Part shown: in pieces, positions 1 through 8,067 of the stretch
Position numbering within the stretch: position 1 is the first letter of the stretch
Layout: each line of letters starts with the position of its first letter
Assembly: GCF_011578045.1 (NCBI RefSeq)
Contig: NZ_CP049801.1
Location: forward strand, 2,542,001 to 2,606,000
Direction of reading: 5' to 3'
From: Acinetobacter shaoyimingii
Lineage (GTDB): Bacteria; Pseudomonadota; Gammaproteobacteria; Pseudomonadales; Moraxellaceae
Length of the DNA: 64,000 nucleotides
Position numbers and translations under genes: made by a program
The notes under the pieces: model-generated
What the model saw: the letters and a program-made list of their open reading frames with translations, nothing else
Database searches by the model: none
Told to the model about the DNA's origin: nothing

Positions 1-1118
1 ACCACCACATCTATAGTGACAGGTTTTTCATTACGGATGACTTCAATACGAATCGTATTATTCGGCTGTTGTAATGCGACATAATTAATTAAGTGTGACG
101 CAGAAGTGATTTCCTCTTCATTCACTTTAATGATTTTATCACCCACTTTAATTCCTGCTTGCGCTGCGGGACCATCACGTAAAACATCAGCGACCACAAC
201 CCCTGCTTCACGTGGTTTAAGGACATCTTCTTGTTTTGGTGGTACCAAACTAATCCCCAGCCAGCCACGAATCACGCGTCCATCTTTTAAAATAGAGTTC
301 ATAATTTGCTGGCAAATTTTTGCTGGAATAGCAAAACCAATTCCGAGGTTACCCCCAGATTGAGAGAAAATAGCGGTATTTACCCCAATCAAATTCCCTG
401 CAACATCAATCAGCGCACCACCTGAATTACCAGGATTAATAGCAGCATCTGTTTGAATAAAATCTTCATAGGTATTGATACCTAAATCAGATCGTCCAGT
501 TGCCGAAATAATACCTTGCGTCACGGTTTGACCCACACCAAATGGATTACCAATGGCAAGAACAACATCACCGACTTCGTTGCCGCTCAATTTAAAGGGT
601 AAAACAGGTAATTTATCTAGATCAATTTTGATCACAGCCAAATCACTATCTGGATCTGTACCTACAACCTTAGCAACGGCGCGACGACCATCATATAAAC
701 CAACAACAATTTGTTCAGCTTGAGCAATCACATGATTATTAGTCAAGATATAGCCATCAGGTCGAACAATCACCCCAGAACCTAAACTATTTTCATTTTC
801 AGATTGTCTTTGGTCAGGAAGATTATTGCCAAAAAACTCTCTAAACACAGGGTCATTAAGCAAAGGATGATTTTGCTTAACTTTCTGTGTAGTAAAAATA
901 TTGACGACGGCAGGCGCAGCAACTTTCACTGCAGCACTATAGGACACAACTCCACCTGATCGTGAAGTATTCACCAATGGTTCTACCTTTTCTGCTGGCA
1001 TTTTAACGCCATCTGAAGAAATTGTTGCTTTTGGCACATGCAACTTCTGCCATGCAACAAAACTAACAATCACAATGATCAGTAAGACCCAAGGTAACCA
1101 AGTAAAGGAACGGCGCAC
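1..1118 (-). CDS. DegS/AlgW-like periplasmic serine protease (C-terminus cut by window edge)
   Basis: Trypsin-like HtrA-family protease, anchored to the inner membrane and facing the periplasm. Members of the DegS/AlgW branch cleave an anti-sigma factor during envelope stress. Translating the minus strand gives an N-terminal membrane segment (about residues 7-23). The catalytic triad is His129 (in NNHV), Asp159 (in DSDLAV) and Ser232 (in GNSGGA), followed by one PDZ domain from about residue 270 that runs off the window. I chose the GTG at 1118 because AGAGGA lies 7 bases upstream; a GTG two codons earlier is too close to that site. A single PDZ and a membrane anchor argue for DegS/AlgW rather than DegP, but the missing end prevents certainty. 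It is transcribed divergently from the Nif3-like gene. Confidence 0.9.
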   Translation of the reverse strand, partial: MRRSFTWLPWVLLIIVIVSFVAWQKLHVPKATISSDGVKMPAEKVEPLVNTSRSGGVVSYSAAVKVAAPAVVNIFTTQKVKQNHPLLNDPVFREFFGNNLPDQRQSENENSLGSGVIVRPDGYILTNNHVIAQAEQIVVGLYDGRRAVAKVVGTDPDSDLAVIKIDLDKLPVLPFKLSGNEVGDVVLAIGNPFGVGQTVTQGIISATGRSDLGINTYEDFIQTDAAINPGNSGGALIDVAGNLIGVNTAIFSQSGGNLGIGFAIPAKICQQIMNSILKDGRVIRGWLGISLVPPKQEDVLKPREAGVVVADVLRDGPAAQAGIKVGDKIIKVNEEEITSASHLINYVALQQPNNTIRIEVIRNEKPVTIDVV

Positions 1119-1284
1119 TTTCACTTCCTCTGAAATTTATTTAATTTATTGATGCAAAAGCATTTTCGATATTGTAATCAAAATTTGTAACGATACATAA
1201 ATTTCACAAAAGACTTTTGTTCAGCTTTAGTTACAATCCATAATATGTTTTGATATTTCCATCTTCATTATTTTTAGGAATCGC

Positions 1285-2043
1285 ATGGCAGATTTATTCG
1301 ATATCATTCAATGGTGTGACCAAACGCTTAAATCTCATGAATTCAAAGATTATGCACCAAATGGTTTGCAAATTGAAGGAAAACAACAAGTTAATAAGAT
1401 ATTGTGTGCCGTATCAGCCTCGCAAAGTGCCATTGAAGCTGCGGTTGAATATGGCGCAGATATGCTGTTAGTTCATCATGGATATTTTTGGAAAGGTGAA
1501 CCCTACCCAATTACGGGTATGCGAGGCAAACGAATCAAGACACTTATTCAACAAGATATTTCACTTGTTGGGTATCATCTGCCCTTAGACAGTCATCCAA
1601 CTTTAGGTAACAATGCGGCAATTGCTGATTTACTAGAACTTGAACAGATTGAACAACTCGATCCGTCAGAACGTAATCCGATTGGTAACATTGGCTATTT
1701 AAAACAAGCCATGACGCCAGATGCATTTAAAGCGTTTGTTTCTGAGCAACTTGGATTTAATGCTATTCACTTAGCTGCAGATAAAACTCGCATTCAAAAA
1801 GTAGGTTTCTGTACAGGTGGCGCTCAAGATTACATCACTAAAGCTGCTGAACAGGATTGTGATGCGTATATCTCTGGTGAAGTGAGTGAACGTACTTTTT
1901 ATCAAGCTCAAGAATTGAATGTGCATTATTATGCTTGTGGGCATCATGCGACTGAAAAATATGGTGTTCAACGATTAGCCAAAGCTATTTCAGAACAGTT
2001 CAATATTGAGTATAGTTATTTCGAATTAAATAACCCGATTTAA
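1285..2043 (+). CDS. Nif3-like dinuclear metal centre protein (YbgI family)
   Basis: This 252-residue protein belongs to the Nif3/YbgI family, ring-shaped hexamers that bind two metal ions per subunit; the family's cellular role is unsettled (GTP cyclohydrolase-like activity has been proposed). Visible metal-binding motifs are LLVHHG near residue 61, the GYHLPLDSHP segment near residue 97 and GHHATE near the C-terminus. Length is typical for the short bacterial form without an inserted PII-like domain. The start ATG follows TTTAGGAATCGC, which contains an AGGA ribosome-binding site. It diverges from the DegS-like protease gene, so the 166-base gap must hold both promoters. Confidence 0.92.
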   Translation: MADLFDIIQWCDQTLKSHEFKDYAPNGLQIEGKQQVNKILCAVSASQSAIEAAVEYGADMLLVHHGYFWKGEPYPITGMRGKRIKTLIQQDISLVGYHLPLDSHPTLGNNAAIADLLELEQIEQLDPSERNPIGNIGYLKQAMTPDAFKAFVSEQLGFNAIHLAADKTRIQKVGFCTGGAQDYITKAAEQDCDAYISGEVSERTFYQAQELNVHYYACGHHATEKYGVQRLAKAISEQFNIEYSYFELNNPI

Positions 2044-2198
2044 TTTCAACATTAAGTGATGGCTTATTTCCTTTATACGTATTAATTCGAGCTTTATTCT
2101 GTATTGTTATTTATGATCAATGCGCATTTAGGGCAAAGAATCTATTACAATAACGCTACTTAATGTCAAAACCCAGCAAATCGCAAGGAATTGAAAAC

Positions 2199-2825
2199 AT
2201 GACAACCATTACTTTACCGGCTCTACCATACGGTTACGAAGATCTTGCTCCCCACATCAGCAAAGAAACTCTTGAATACCACCATGACAAACATCACAAC
2301 ACTTACGTTGTTAACTTAAACAACTTAATCAAAGGCACTGACCTTGAAGGTAAAACTTTAGAAGAAATCATCAAAGCTACTGCTGGTGATGCATCTAAGG
2401 CAGGTATCTTCAACAATGCTGCTCAAGTTTGGAACCACACGTTCTACTGGAACTGTTTAGCTAAAAACGGTGGCGGTAAAGCAACTGGCGCTTTGGCAGC
2501 TAAAATTGATGAAGCTTTCGGTTCTTACGAAAAATTCGCTGAAGAATTTGCTGCTGCAGCGACAACTCAATTCGGTTCAGGTTGGGCTTGGTTAGTTGCT
2601 GACAAAGTAAACGGCAACTTATCAATTACTAAAACTGCAAATGCAGATACTCCACTTGCTCATGGTCAAGTGGCTGTATTAACAATTGATGTATGGGAAC
2701 ATGCTTACTACATCGATTACCGCAACGCTCGTCCTAAATACATCTCTACTTTCTTAGAAAGCTTAGTGAACTGGGACTATGCAAATGCTAAATATGCTGG
2801 TCAAGAAGCTGGCGTAGAAAAATAA
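2199..2825 (+). CDS. sodB: Superoxide dismutase [Fe]
   Basis: Cytoplasmic enzyme that dismutates superoxide to oxygen and hydrogen peroxide. The 208-residue translation has the family pattern: an N-terminal helical hairpin with the metal-ligand His (YHHDKHH), a second ligand in NHTFYW, and the C-terminal DVWEHAYY motif with Asp and His ligands. The glutamine in AAQVWNHTFYW is where Fe-type enzymes carry their active-site Gln, so I call iron rather than manganese. The open frame extends 12 codons upstream, but the ATG at 2199 has AAGGA nine bases before it and gives the family N-terminus. It stands alone, ended by a strong terminator. Confidence 0.96.
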   Translation: MTTITLPALPYGYEDLAPHISKETLEYHHDKHHNTYVVNLNNLIKGTDLEGKTLEEIIKATAGDASKAGIFNNAAQVWNHTFYWNCLAKNGGGKATGALAAKIDEAFGSYEKFAEEFAAAATTQFGSGWAWLVADKVNGNLSITKTANADTPLAHGQVAVLTIDVWEHAYYIDYRNARPKYISTFLESLVNWDYANAKYAGQEAGVEK

Positions 2826-2851
2826 GTTTTTTGAAAACTTATTTTTAGTTG

Positions 2852-2881
2852 AAAAAATCACCCTTTATGGGTGATTTTTTT
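2852..2881 (+). terminator. Rho-independent terminator after sodB
   Basis: A perfect inverted repeat (AAAAAATCACCC, loop TTTAT, GGGTGATTTTTT) ends in a T run 26 bases after the sodB stop codon. Confidence 0.9.
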
Positions 2882-2942
2882 ATTTAAAAAGATATAAATG
2901 CATAATTATAAGTCAAACGCTTCAATTCTTTACATTTACGTG

Positions 2943-2971
2943 TTGACGGCTTTGACTTTCCTCCCTAAAAT
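2943..2971 (+). promoter_or_regulatory. Promoter of tRNA-Asn copy 1
   Basis: TTGACG at 2943-2948 and TAAAAT at 2966-2971 are separated by 17 bases, directly upstream of the tRNA. The TTTCCT..TAAAATGC.CATCAGAT context recurs before copy 2. Confidence 0.75.
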
Positions 2972-2982
2972 GCGCATCAGAT

Positions 2983-3058
2983 TCTCCAATAGCTCAGTCG
3001 GTAGAGCGACGGACTGTTAATCCGCAGGTCCCTGGTTCGAGCCCAGGTTGGAGAGCCA
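2983..3058 (+). tRNA. tRNA-Asn (GTT), copy 1
   Basis: A 76-base cloverleaf. The acceptor arms TCTCCAA and TTGGAGA pair, the D arm is GCTC/GAGC, the anticodon GTT sits at 3016-3018, the T loop is TTCGAGC, and the 3' CCA is encoded. It is identical in sequence to the copies at 3406 and 5011. Confidence 0.98.
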
Positions 3059-3064
3059 AATTCT

Positions 3065-3098
3065 AAAAAGCCCACGCATCATGACGTGGGCTTTTTTT
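3065..3098 (+). terminator. Terminator of tRNA-Asn copy 1
   Basis: Stem AAAAAGCCCACG / CGTGGGCTTTTT with an 8-base loop and a T run follows the tRNA by 6 bases. The same sequence is repeated exactly after copy 2. Confidence 0.92.
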
Positions 3099-3366
3099 AT
3101 TTCAAAAAATATTTTCAATAACATTCAAATGATAATCCCCCTGTAAATAACTTAACTTTCTCAAGTGATATAAGCTGACCTAACTTAAAAACGTTTCACA
3201 GTACTCATGCAATGCATTACTGAAATCCACGATCTACACAGCTTCTCGATACGGAATATTTTGAATTTATTATTGAATAAAATTTCAATTATCCTATAAA
3301 TTCAATACAATCTGATGATAAAAAATACAAACAAATCAATAATGAGCAAGTTTTTTGAGTTTGGAC
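3099..3366 (+). other. Non-coding spacer between tRNA-Asn copies 1 and 2
   Basis: AT-rich sequence with no open frame of note and no recognisable RNA. I see no direct repeat of the tRNA body here, so only the promoter-tRNA-terminator unit appears duplicated. Confidence 0.6.
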
Positions 3367-3394
3367 TTGACCACGTTCACTTTCCTGCTAAAAT
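3367..3394 (+). promoter_or_regulatory. Promoter of tRNA-Asn copy 2
   Basis: TTGACC at 3367-3372 and TAAAAT at 3389-3394 have a 16-base spacer and resemble the copy 1 promoter. Confidence 0.72.
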
Positions 3395-3405
3395 GCACAT
3401 CAGAT

Positions 3406-3481
3406 TCTCCAATAGCTCAGTCGGTAGAGCGACGGACTGTTAATCCGCAGGTCCCTGGTTCGAGCCCAGGTTGGAGAGCCA
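3406..3481 (+). tRNA. tRNA-Asn (GTT), copy 2
   Basis: Same 76-base cloverleaf as copy 1, with GTT anticodon and encoded CCA. Offset from copy 1 is 423 bases, and the first 40 bases downstream are also shared. Confidence 0.98.
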
Positions 3482-3487
3482 AATTCT

Positions 3488-3521
3488 AAAAAGCCCACGC
3501 ATCATGACGTGGGCTTTTTTT
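3488..3521 (+). terminator. Terminator of tRNA-Asn copy 2
   Basis: Exact repeat of the copy 1 terminator (GCCCACG / CGTGGGC stem, then a T run). It overlaps the most upstream possible start of the following membrane-protein gene, which argues against that start. Confidence 0.92.
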
Positions 3522-3547
3522 ATCTATACAATAAACATCAAAATACA

Positions 3548-4246
3548 ATGAATAAAATCAAAATGAATCAAGATCATAAAATTAAGTTCACCATGTCTAA
3601 ACGTCACATGATCATATATTTGTTGACGATGCCCTTGCTTTCAGCAGTCTTGTATTTTGTTGGACAAGAGATCCTACTTTCAGATCCTTGGATTGCCTAC
3701 ATCCTCATCATTTCTTCAATACTACTTATGATATTAATGTTGTATTCCATACTGTTTTTATTTAGGCATGGACTACCTTATGTAGAAATAAGTGCACATA
3801 CGATTCAATCTAGGGCTTTTCTGAAAAATAAAATTATTGAAATTAAAAACATAGAAGAAACAGGCTTTATCATTCAAAAATTAAACCGATTTATGTCTGC
3901 TATGGATCTTGTGATCTATCAAACATCAGATACAACAAAAATCACCTTAAATGGACATCCAATACGAAATGAAATCAAACTTCCACTCTCCTTTCTCACT
4001 GTTGAGTCCAGATTTGATGCATTAAATTTTTTGTCTTTTATTTATTATACAGATGAAGCTAAACGTGAAAGTTTAATCAATGAATATAATCAAACATTAA
4101 ATTTTGAGTTTGAACGTTATCTTGATCCAAAATTAGTGACCTTAGTCAATCATTTGGGCTTTTTGACGATTATGCCTCAACATGAATTAGAAGAAACATT
4201 TAACTTGATTGAGCAAAATTTGGAAAATACGCCACCATTTGATTGA
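3548..4246 (+). CDS. Two-helix membrane protein of unknown function
   Basis: I do not recognise this gene with confidence. From the ATG at 3548 it encodes 232 residues: a short basic N-terminus, two hydrophobic helices (roughly residues 22-43 and 51-75), then a cytosolic domain of mixed strands and helices. The segment right after the second helix (ISAHTIQSRAFLKNKIIEI) resembles the bacterial PH-like/STM3941 kind of small membrane protein, which is only a weak guess. The frame opens at 3509, but that start lies inside the preceding tRNA terminator. No strong ribosome-binding site is visible, and an in-frame ATG at 3563 is an alternative. It sits between tRNA-Asn copies 2 and 3. Confidence 0.7.
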   Translation: MNKIKMNQDHKIKFTMSKRHMIIYLLTMPLLSAVLYFVGQEILLSDPWIAYILIISSILLMILMLYSILFLFRHGLPYVEISAHTIQSRAFLKNKIIEIKNIEETGFIIQKLNRFMSAMDLVIYQTSDTTKITLNGHPIRNEIKLPLSFLTVESRFDALNFLSFIYYTDEAKRESLINEYNQTLNFEFERYLDPKLVTLVNHLGFLTIMPQHELEETFNLIEQNLENTPPFD

Positions 4247-4340
4247 AAAAATAAACATCAGGAAAACCACTTATTTTACAGTTGCTTAATTCCATATAAA
4301 TGATTATTTTTAAAACATATCCAATCCTTAAAAAAACAAC

Positions 4341-4775
4341 ATGAACACACCTTGGCTTAAATCATTAATTTTTTGGTCCGTCGTCATTGCCATTGTCTAT
4401 GTCGTTTTCCAATGCACACAACGTACGGAATCGAGTAGAGCCGCACCAACCCTAATGTACGAGCGCCTGTATTATTGTGCAAAAGAGCTAAATACACAGC
4501 AACATCAAGCTCTAATTCATAAAATTAAAAGCCACGTACAACCCAATATAAAACAAAATGAACTGATGCAATTACTCAATGAATGTCGTCAAGCCAATCC
4601 AATGAAATCAACTGAAAGTTACATGCAATTGATTAAAAACATAGAGCATCAAATCGTGACTTCAACTACTGCGAAAGACATTGACCATTCACAAAATACA
4701 ATAGAAGACGAAACTTACCCTGAAGTGAATGACCCATCACTCGACTCAAATGAAAGTGAAATAGAGGACGAGTAA
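4341..4775 (+). CDS. Single-pass membrane-anchored hypothetical protein
   Basis: Unrecognised 144-residue protein. One N-terminal hydrophobic helix (about residues 8-24) is followed by a soluble region with two conserved-looking cysteines (YYCAKEL and LNECRQA), then a strongly acidic, probably disordered tail rich in Glu, Asp and Ser. The topology suggests a periplasmic or membrane-tethered protein. It follows the two-helix membrane protein by 94 bases and precedes tRNA-Asn copy 3. Its upstream sequence AAAAAAACAAC has no clear Shine-Dalgarno. Confidence 0.6.
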   Translation: MNTPWLKSLIFWSVVIAIVYVVFQCTQRTESSRAAPTLMYERLYYCAKELNTQQHQALIHKIKSHVQPNIKQNELMQLLNECRQANPMKSTESYMQLIKNIEHQIVTSTTAKDIDHSQNTIEDETYPEVNDPSLDSNESEIEDE

Positions 4776-4970
4776 TAAGCTAAAAACATTAGAGAGTTTC
4801 ACAATGGAAAGATCATTATCTTCAACTCACGACGCTTTTGTATTATTCAACCTTTGACCTCACAGATAGCTGAAATACCTATATATCCAAAACTACGATA
4901 CCCAAAAGTACTATTCCGATTGTTTTTAAAACAGTTGCATTGAATTTTTATTTTTTTTCATTGTTAACCC

Positions 4971-4999
4971 TTGACCCATCTAATTTAGATACATAGAAT
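4971..4999 (+). promoter_or_regulatory. Promoter of tRNA-Asn copy 3
   Basis: TTGACC at 4971-4976 and TAGAAT at 4994-4999 are 17 bases apart. The spacer differs from those of copies 1 and 2, while the CATCAGAT-like bases before the tRNA are retained as TATCAGAT. Confidence 0.72.
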
Positions 5000-5010
5000 G
5001 CGTATCAGAT

Positions 5011-5086
5011 TCTCCAATAGCTCAGTCGGTAGAGCGACGGACTGTTAATCCGCAGGTCCCTGGTTCGAGCCCAGGTTGGAGAGCCA
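5011..5086 (+). tRNA. tRNA-Asn (GTT), copy 3
   Basis: Identical 76-base tRNA with GTT anticodon and encoded CCA. Its downstream terminator has a different stem from copies 1 and 2, so this copy has diverged outside the gene. Confidence 0.98.
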
Positions 5087-5093
5087 AGATTCT

Positions 5094-5124
5094 AAAAACC
5101 CACTCAATCGAGTGGGTTTTTTCT
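5094..5124 (+). terminator. Terminator of tRNA-Asn copy 3
   Basis: Stem AAAAACCCACTC / GAGTGGGTTTTT with loop AATC and a following T run. Confidence 0.9.
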
Positions 5125-5148
5125 TATCTCATAGAAAGACGAATATCT

Positions 5149-5625
5149 GTGGTTCATGCAAGTCAATTTACATTTTTCATTATTGGATGTGCATTTAGTA
5201 TCGCACTCTTCATCACCATTATCTCTGAAAAAGTAAAAAGCAAATCTACTGCTGAAACAACCACCAATAAAAGAGAATATTACTCAAAGCCAGTCATTAC
5301 TCGCTTTGAAACAAAGATGTTTCAGCGTTTAAAGCAAGCCTTTCCTGATCATCATATTTTGGTGCAAGTGGCTTTTAGTTCTTTAATTACCAGTGATTAC
5401 ATGCCCACACGTAATAAGTTCAATCGCAAGGTTACAGATTTCGTGATTTTGAATCATCATTTGGATGTGATTTGTATTATCGAGTTAGATGATCCCAGTC
5501 ATACAGGTAAAGAAGATGAAGATGCCAAGCGAGATGCCATGCTCAATGAAGCAGGATATCGCGTCGTCAGATATGACCATATCCCAACGGTTAAGCATCT
5601 TCAAAAAGAAGTGATTGGTAAATGA
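5149..5625 (+). CDS. Membrane-anchored DUF2726 protein (restriction-endonuclease-like fold)
   Basis: A 158-residue protein: one N-terminal hydrophobic helix (about residues 7-25), then a DUF2726 domain. The core KVTDFVIL..VICIIELDD..H, followed by KRDAMLNEAGYRVVRY, matches the layout of DUF2726, which is thought to share the PD-(D/E)xK nuclease fold: an Asp after strand 2, then an acidic strand. Function is unknown; nuclease activity is an inference from fold only. The frame begins with GTG at 5149, without a strong ribosome-binding site. It lies 24 bases after the third tRNA-Asn terminator and ends 14 bases before the convergent rodA. Confidence 0.82.
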   Translation: MVHASQFTFFIIGCAFSIALFITIISEKVKSKSTAETTTNKREYYSKPVITRFETKMFQRLKQAFPDHHILVQVAFSSLITSDYMPTRNKFNRKVTDFVILNHHLDVICIIELDDPSHTGKEDEDAKRDAMLNEAGYRVVRYDHIPTVKHLQKEVIGK

Positions 5626-5639
5626 ATATGGATCAAGCT

Positions 5640-6782
5640 TTATCGATGGGTATGTACAGACATCATAATGCCAAAGCCAGCCATTAAGGTAATCACTGCT
5701 GTACCACCATAACTTAAGAAGGGTAACGGATCCCCTGTTACAGGAAAAATTCCACTGACCATACCTGAGTTAACAGCTACATAGAAAAAGAAAGATAACG
5801 CCAACGTCCCCACCAAAATGCGACCATAGTTATGAAACGACATCATGGCTATACTCAGCGAGCGAATAATAATGGCACCATACAACACAAACAACAGGAA
5901 TACACCAAACAAACCAAACTCTTCAGAAAAGGTCGACATAATGAAATCTGTATGGTGTTCAGGTAAAAAACCATGATGTGACTGGGTACCATTTAAATAG
6001 CCCTTTCCAAAAAAACCACCTGAACCAATGGCAATTTTAGATTGAGTAATATTCCATCCAGCCCCCAAGGCATCGGATTCTGGATCAAACAAAGTGAGTA
6101 TTCGCTTCTTCTGGTAAGCTTGAAGGACAAACATCCACAAGATGGGTAATAACGCTAAAACAAAGCCAATTGAACCTGCGATAATGCGCCATGAAATCCC
6201 GCTGAGAAAAAGCACAAATACACCACTAATCATAATTAAGATTCCTGCCCCTAAGTCAGGCTGTAAGGCAATCAAAATCATGGGCAGTACCATCAAAATG
6301 CCAGCAATAACAATATGCTTAAATTTAGGCGGTAATGGATTACGTGTGATATACCAAGTGACCATAAGCGGCGTTGCAAACTTCATAAGCTCACTGGGTT
6401 GCATACTTCCTATTCCTGGCAAAGTCAGCCAGCGTTTAGCCCCAAGACGGGTATCTCCAATAAAAATGACCAGAATCAGCATTGCCAATCCTAAATAATA
6501 AAAATAGGGACTCGCAGCTTGATAAACCTTAGGGGGAATTTGCGCGCAGATCACCATTATGATCGTACCCAACATAAAACTAGTGCCTTGTTTGATCACC
6601 ATATTGAGATCTTGCGCAGAAGCACTGTATAGCACCATCAACCCCACTGCCACATTGATAAACAATAAGCCAAGAAGCCATGGATCTAAATGGATTTTTG
6701 TCCAAAATGATGGACGATACTTTAAGTGCAATCCATCTTGAATTGATCGCCTTAAAAATTTGCTTTGCGGGTATTCATTCAT
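5640..6782 (-). CDS. rodA: Rod-shape-determining protein RodA (SEDS peptidoglycan glycosyltransferase)
   Basis: SEDS-family membrane enzyme that polymerises lipid II glycan strands during side-wall elongation, working with the class B PBP2. The 380-residue protein has about ten membrane helices and family motifs including the LGAKRWL segment, MQPSELMKFA, the LQPDLGAG motif containing the catalytic-region Asp, and the C-terminal SYGGTA segment. Length is normal for RodA, and the LGAGWN..QSKIAIGSGG loop favours RodA over FtsW. No mrdA (PBP2) partner is next to it; it stands alone between the DUF2726 gene and ubiA. The start ATG has only a weak AAAGA ribosome-binding site. Confidence 0.95.
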   Translation of the reverse strand: MNEYPQSKFLRRSIQDGLHLKYRPSFWTKIHLDPWLLGLLFINVAVGLMVLYSASAQDLNMVIKQGTSFMLGTIIMVICAQIPPKVYQAASPYFYYLGLAMLILVIFIGDTRLGAKRWLTLPGIGSMQPSELMKFATPLMVTWYITRNPLPPKFKHIVIAGILMVLPMILIALQPDLGAGILIMISGVFVLFLSGISWRIIAGSIGFVLALLPILWMFVLQAYQKKRILTLFDPESDALGAGWNITQSKIAIGSGGFFGKGYLNGTQSHHGFLPEHHTDFIMSTFSEEFGLFGVFLLFVLYGAIIIRSLSIAMMSFHNYGRILVGTLALSFFFYVAVNSGMVSGIFPVTGDPLPFLSYGGTAVITLMAGFGIMMSVHTHR

Positions 6783-7073
6783 ACGTCAATCTTTATAATC
6801 ACAATCAAGATAAAGACGATTAAGATGTTACTTCGTTGATCATTCATGCATTAATAATTTGAATAAGAATGAAACAACAATTCACCATGATTAATCTTTT
6901 CGCTAAATGATTGCATATTCATCACAATTAACAACTAAATTATGAATATTTTTTTAATTTAAATATTTAATAAATCACAATTATTTTTATTTATGCCAAT
7001 TAAATCAAAACTGAAATAATTATTTTGCATTTTGCTTTCATTTAGAAAAACTAAAGTCCCACCTAAAATACAA
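6783..7073. other. Gap between rodA and ubiA
   Basis: About 290 bases of very AT-rich sequence upstream of rodA. The rodA promoter must lie here, but I cannot fix a -35/-10 pair with confidence. No ORF or repeat of note. Confidence 0.5.
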
Positions 7074-7106
7074 ACCATAAAAAAAGCATCGAACTGCGAT
7101 GCTTTT
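7074..7106 (-). terminator. Rho-independent terminator after ubiA
   Basis: Perfect 10-bp stem (AAAAGCATCG / CGATGCTTTT, 5-base loop). Read on the minus strand it is followed by a T run, placing it 38 bases past the ubiA stop. Confidence 0.88.
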
Positions 7107-7143
7107 GATGACTATATAAATAACGAAAATCTCAATGGATAAC

Positions 7144-8022
7144 TTACCAATAGGCCAATAAAATCCCAATAAAAATAATTACACCCACCCAACGATTATG
7201 ACGAAATGCCCAGAAACAACGCTGAGGGTCACGATCACTTGTTTTGCTCCATTGATAGATAAAATCAACTGCAACTACAGCTAAAGCAATCAAACCAAAA
7301 GGTATTAAAATATCTTCGAGATAAAATGCGCAACCAATCAAAAGAATGCTACTGAGTTGAAGTAAAGAGATGATTTCAATATCATAGCGACCAAACAAAA
7401 TGGCGGTCGACTTTACCCCAATTTTTAAATCATATTCACGATCTGTAATGGCATATTGCGTATCATAAGCCACAGTCCAAGCTAAATTTCCAAAATAAAG
7501 CAGCCAACAAGTTAAATCTGGTGTTTGTCCAACAGCGGTATATGCCATAGGAATACACCATGAAAAAGCAGCACCTAGAAAAACTTGTGGCAAATGGGTA
7601 TAGCGCTTCATAAATGGATAAATGAATGCTAAGAATAAAGCACCAAATGACCAATAAAATGTTTCAATGGGTAAGAAAAACAGCAAACACGCACTGGCTG
7701 CCACTAAGAATAAGAAGACAAAAACTGCCTCTCTGCCACGGATTATGCCCGTTGCCAATGGACGTGTCTTAGTCCGCTCAACATGTGCATCGACTTTACG
7801 ATCGGCGAAATCATTAATGGCACAGCCTGCCGCACGCATAAAAATCACACCTAAAATCATAGGTATTAATATTTCCACACGGGGCACACCTTGACTGGCA
7901 ATCCAGAGCGCCCACATCGTTGGCCAAAACACCAATTCTGTACCAATAGGTTTATCAAATCGACACAAGTAGTAATACGCTTCTAAGCGCTCACGCCAAG
8001 TTATATGCTGCACAGTAGCCAT
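7144..8022 (-). CDS. ubiA: 4-hydroxybenzoate polyprenyltransferase UbiA
   Basis: Inner-membrane prenyltransferase of ubiquinone synthesis. It joins the polyprenyl chain to 4-hydroxybenzoate, the product of the neighbouring ubiC. At 292 residues it has multiple membrane helices and both Asp-rich motifs of the family: NDFADRKVD (about residue 66) and YDTQYAITDREYD (about residue 185), which bind Mg-diphosphate. The ATG follows AAAAGGGCAGTC, containing an AGGG site. ubiC lies 45 bases upstream in the same direction, so ubiCA is probably one transcript, ended by the hairpin at 7074-7106. Confidence 0.96.
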   Translation of the reverse strand: MATVQHITWRERLEAYYYLCRFDKPIGTELVFWPTMWALWIASQGVPRVEILIPMILGVIFMRAAGCAINDFADRKVDAHVERTKTRPLATGIIRGREAVFVFLFLVAASACLLFFLPIETFYWSFGALFLAFIYPFMKRYTHLPQVFLGAAFSWCIPMAYTAVGQTPDLTCWLLYFGNLAWTVAYDTQYAITDREYDLKIGVKSTAILFGRYDIEIISLLQLSSILLIGCAFYLEDILIPFGLIALAVVAVDFIYQWSKTSDRDPQRCFWAFRHNRWVGVIIFIGILLAYW

Positions 8023-8067
8023 GACTGCCCTTTTACCACATTATTAAATTAAAGTTAGATCACTGGA

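Noticed and set aside
2943..5625. Prophage or integrative element at tRNA-Asn
   Set aside because: No integrase, phage or mobilisation gene is present and the tRNA 3' ends are complete in all copies.
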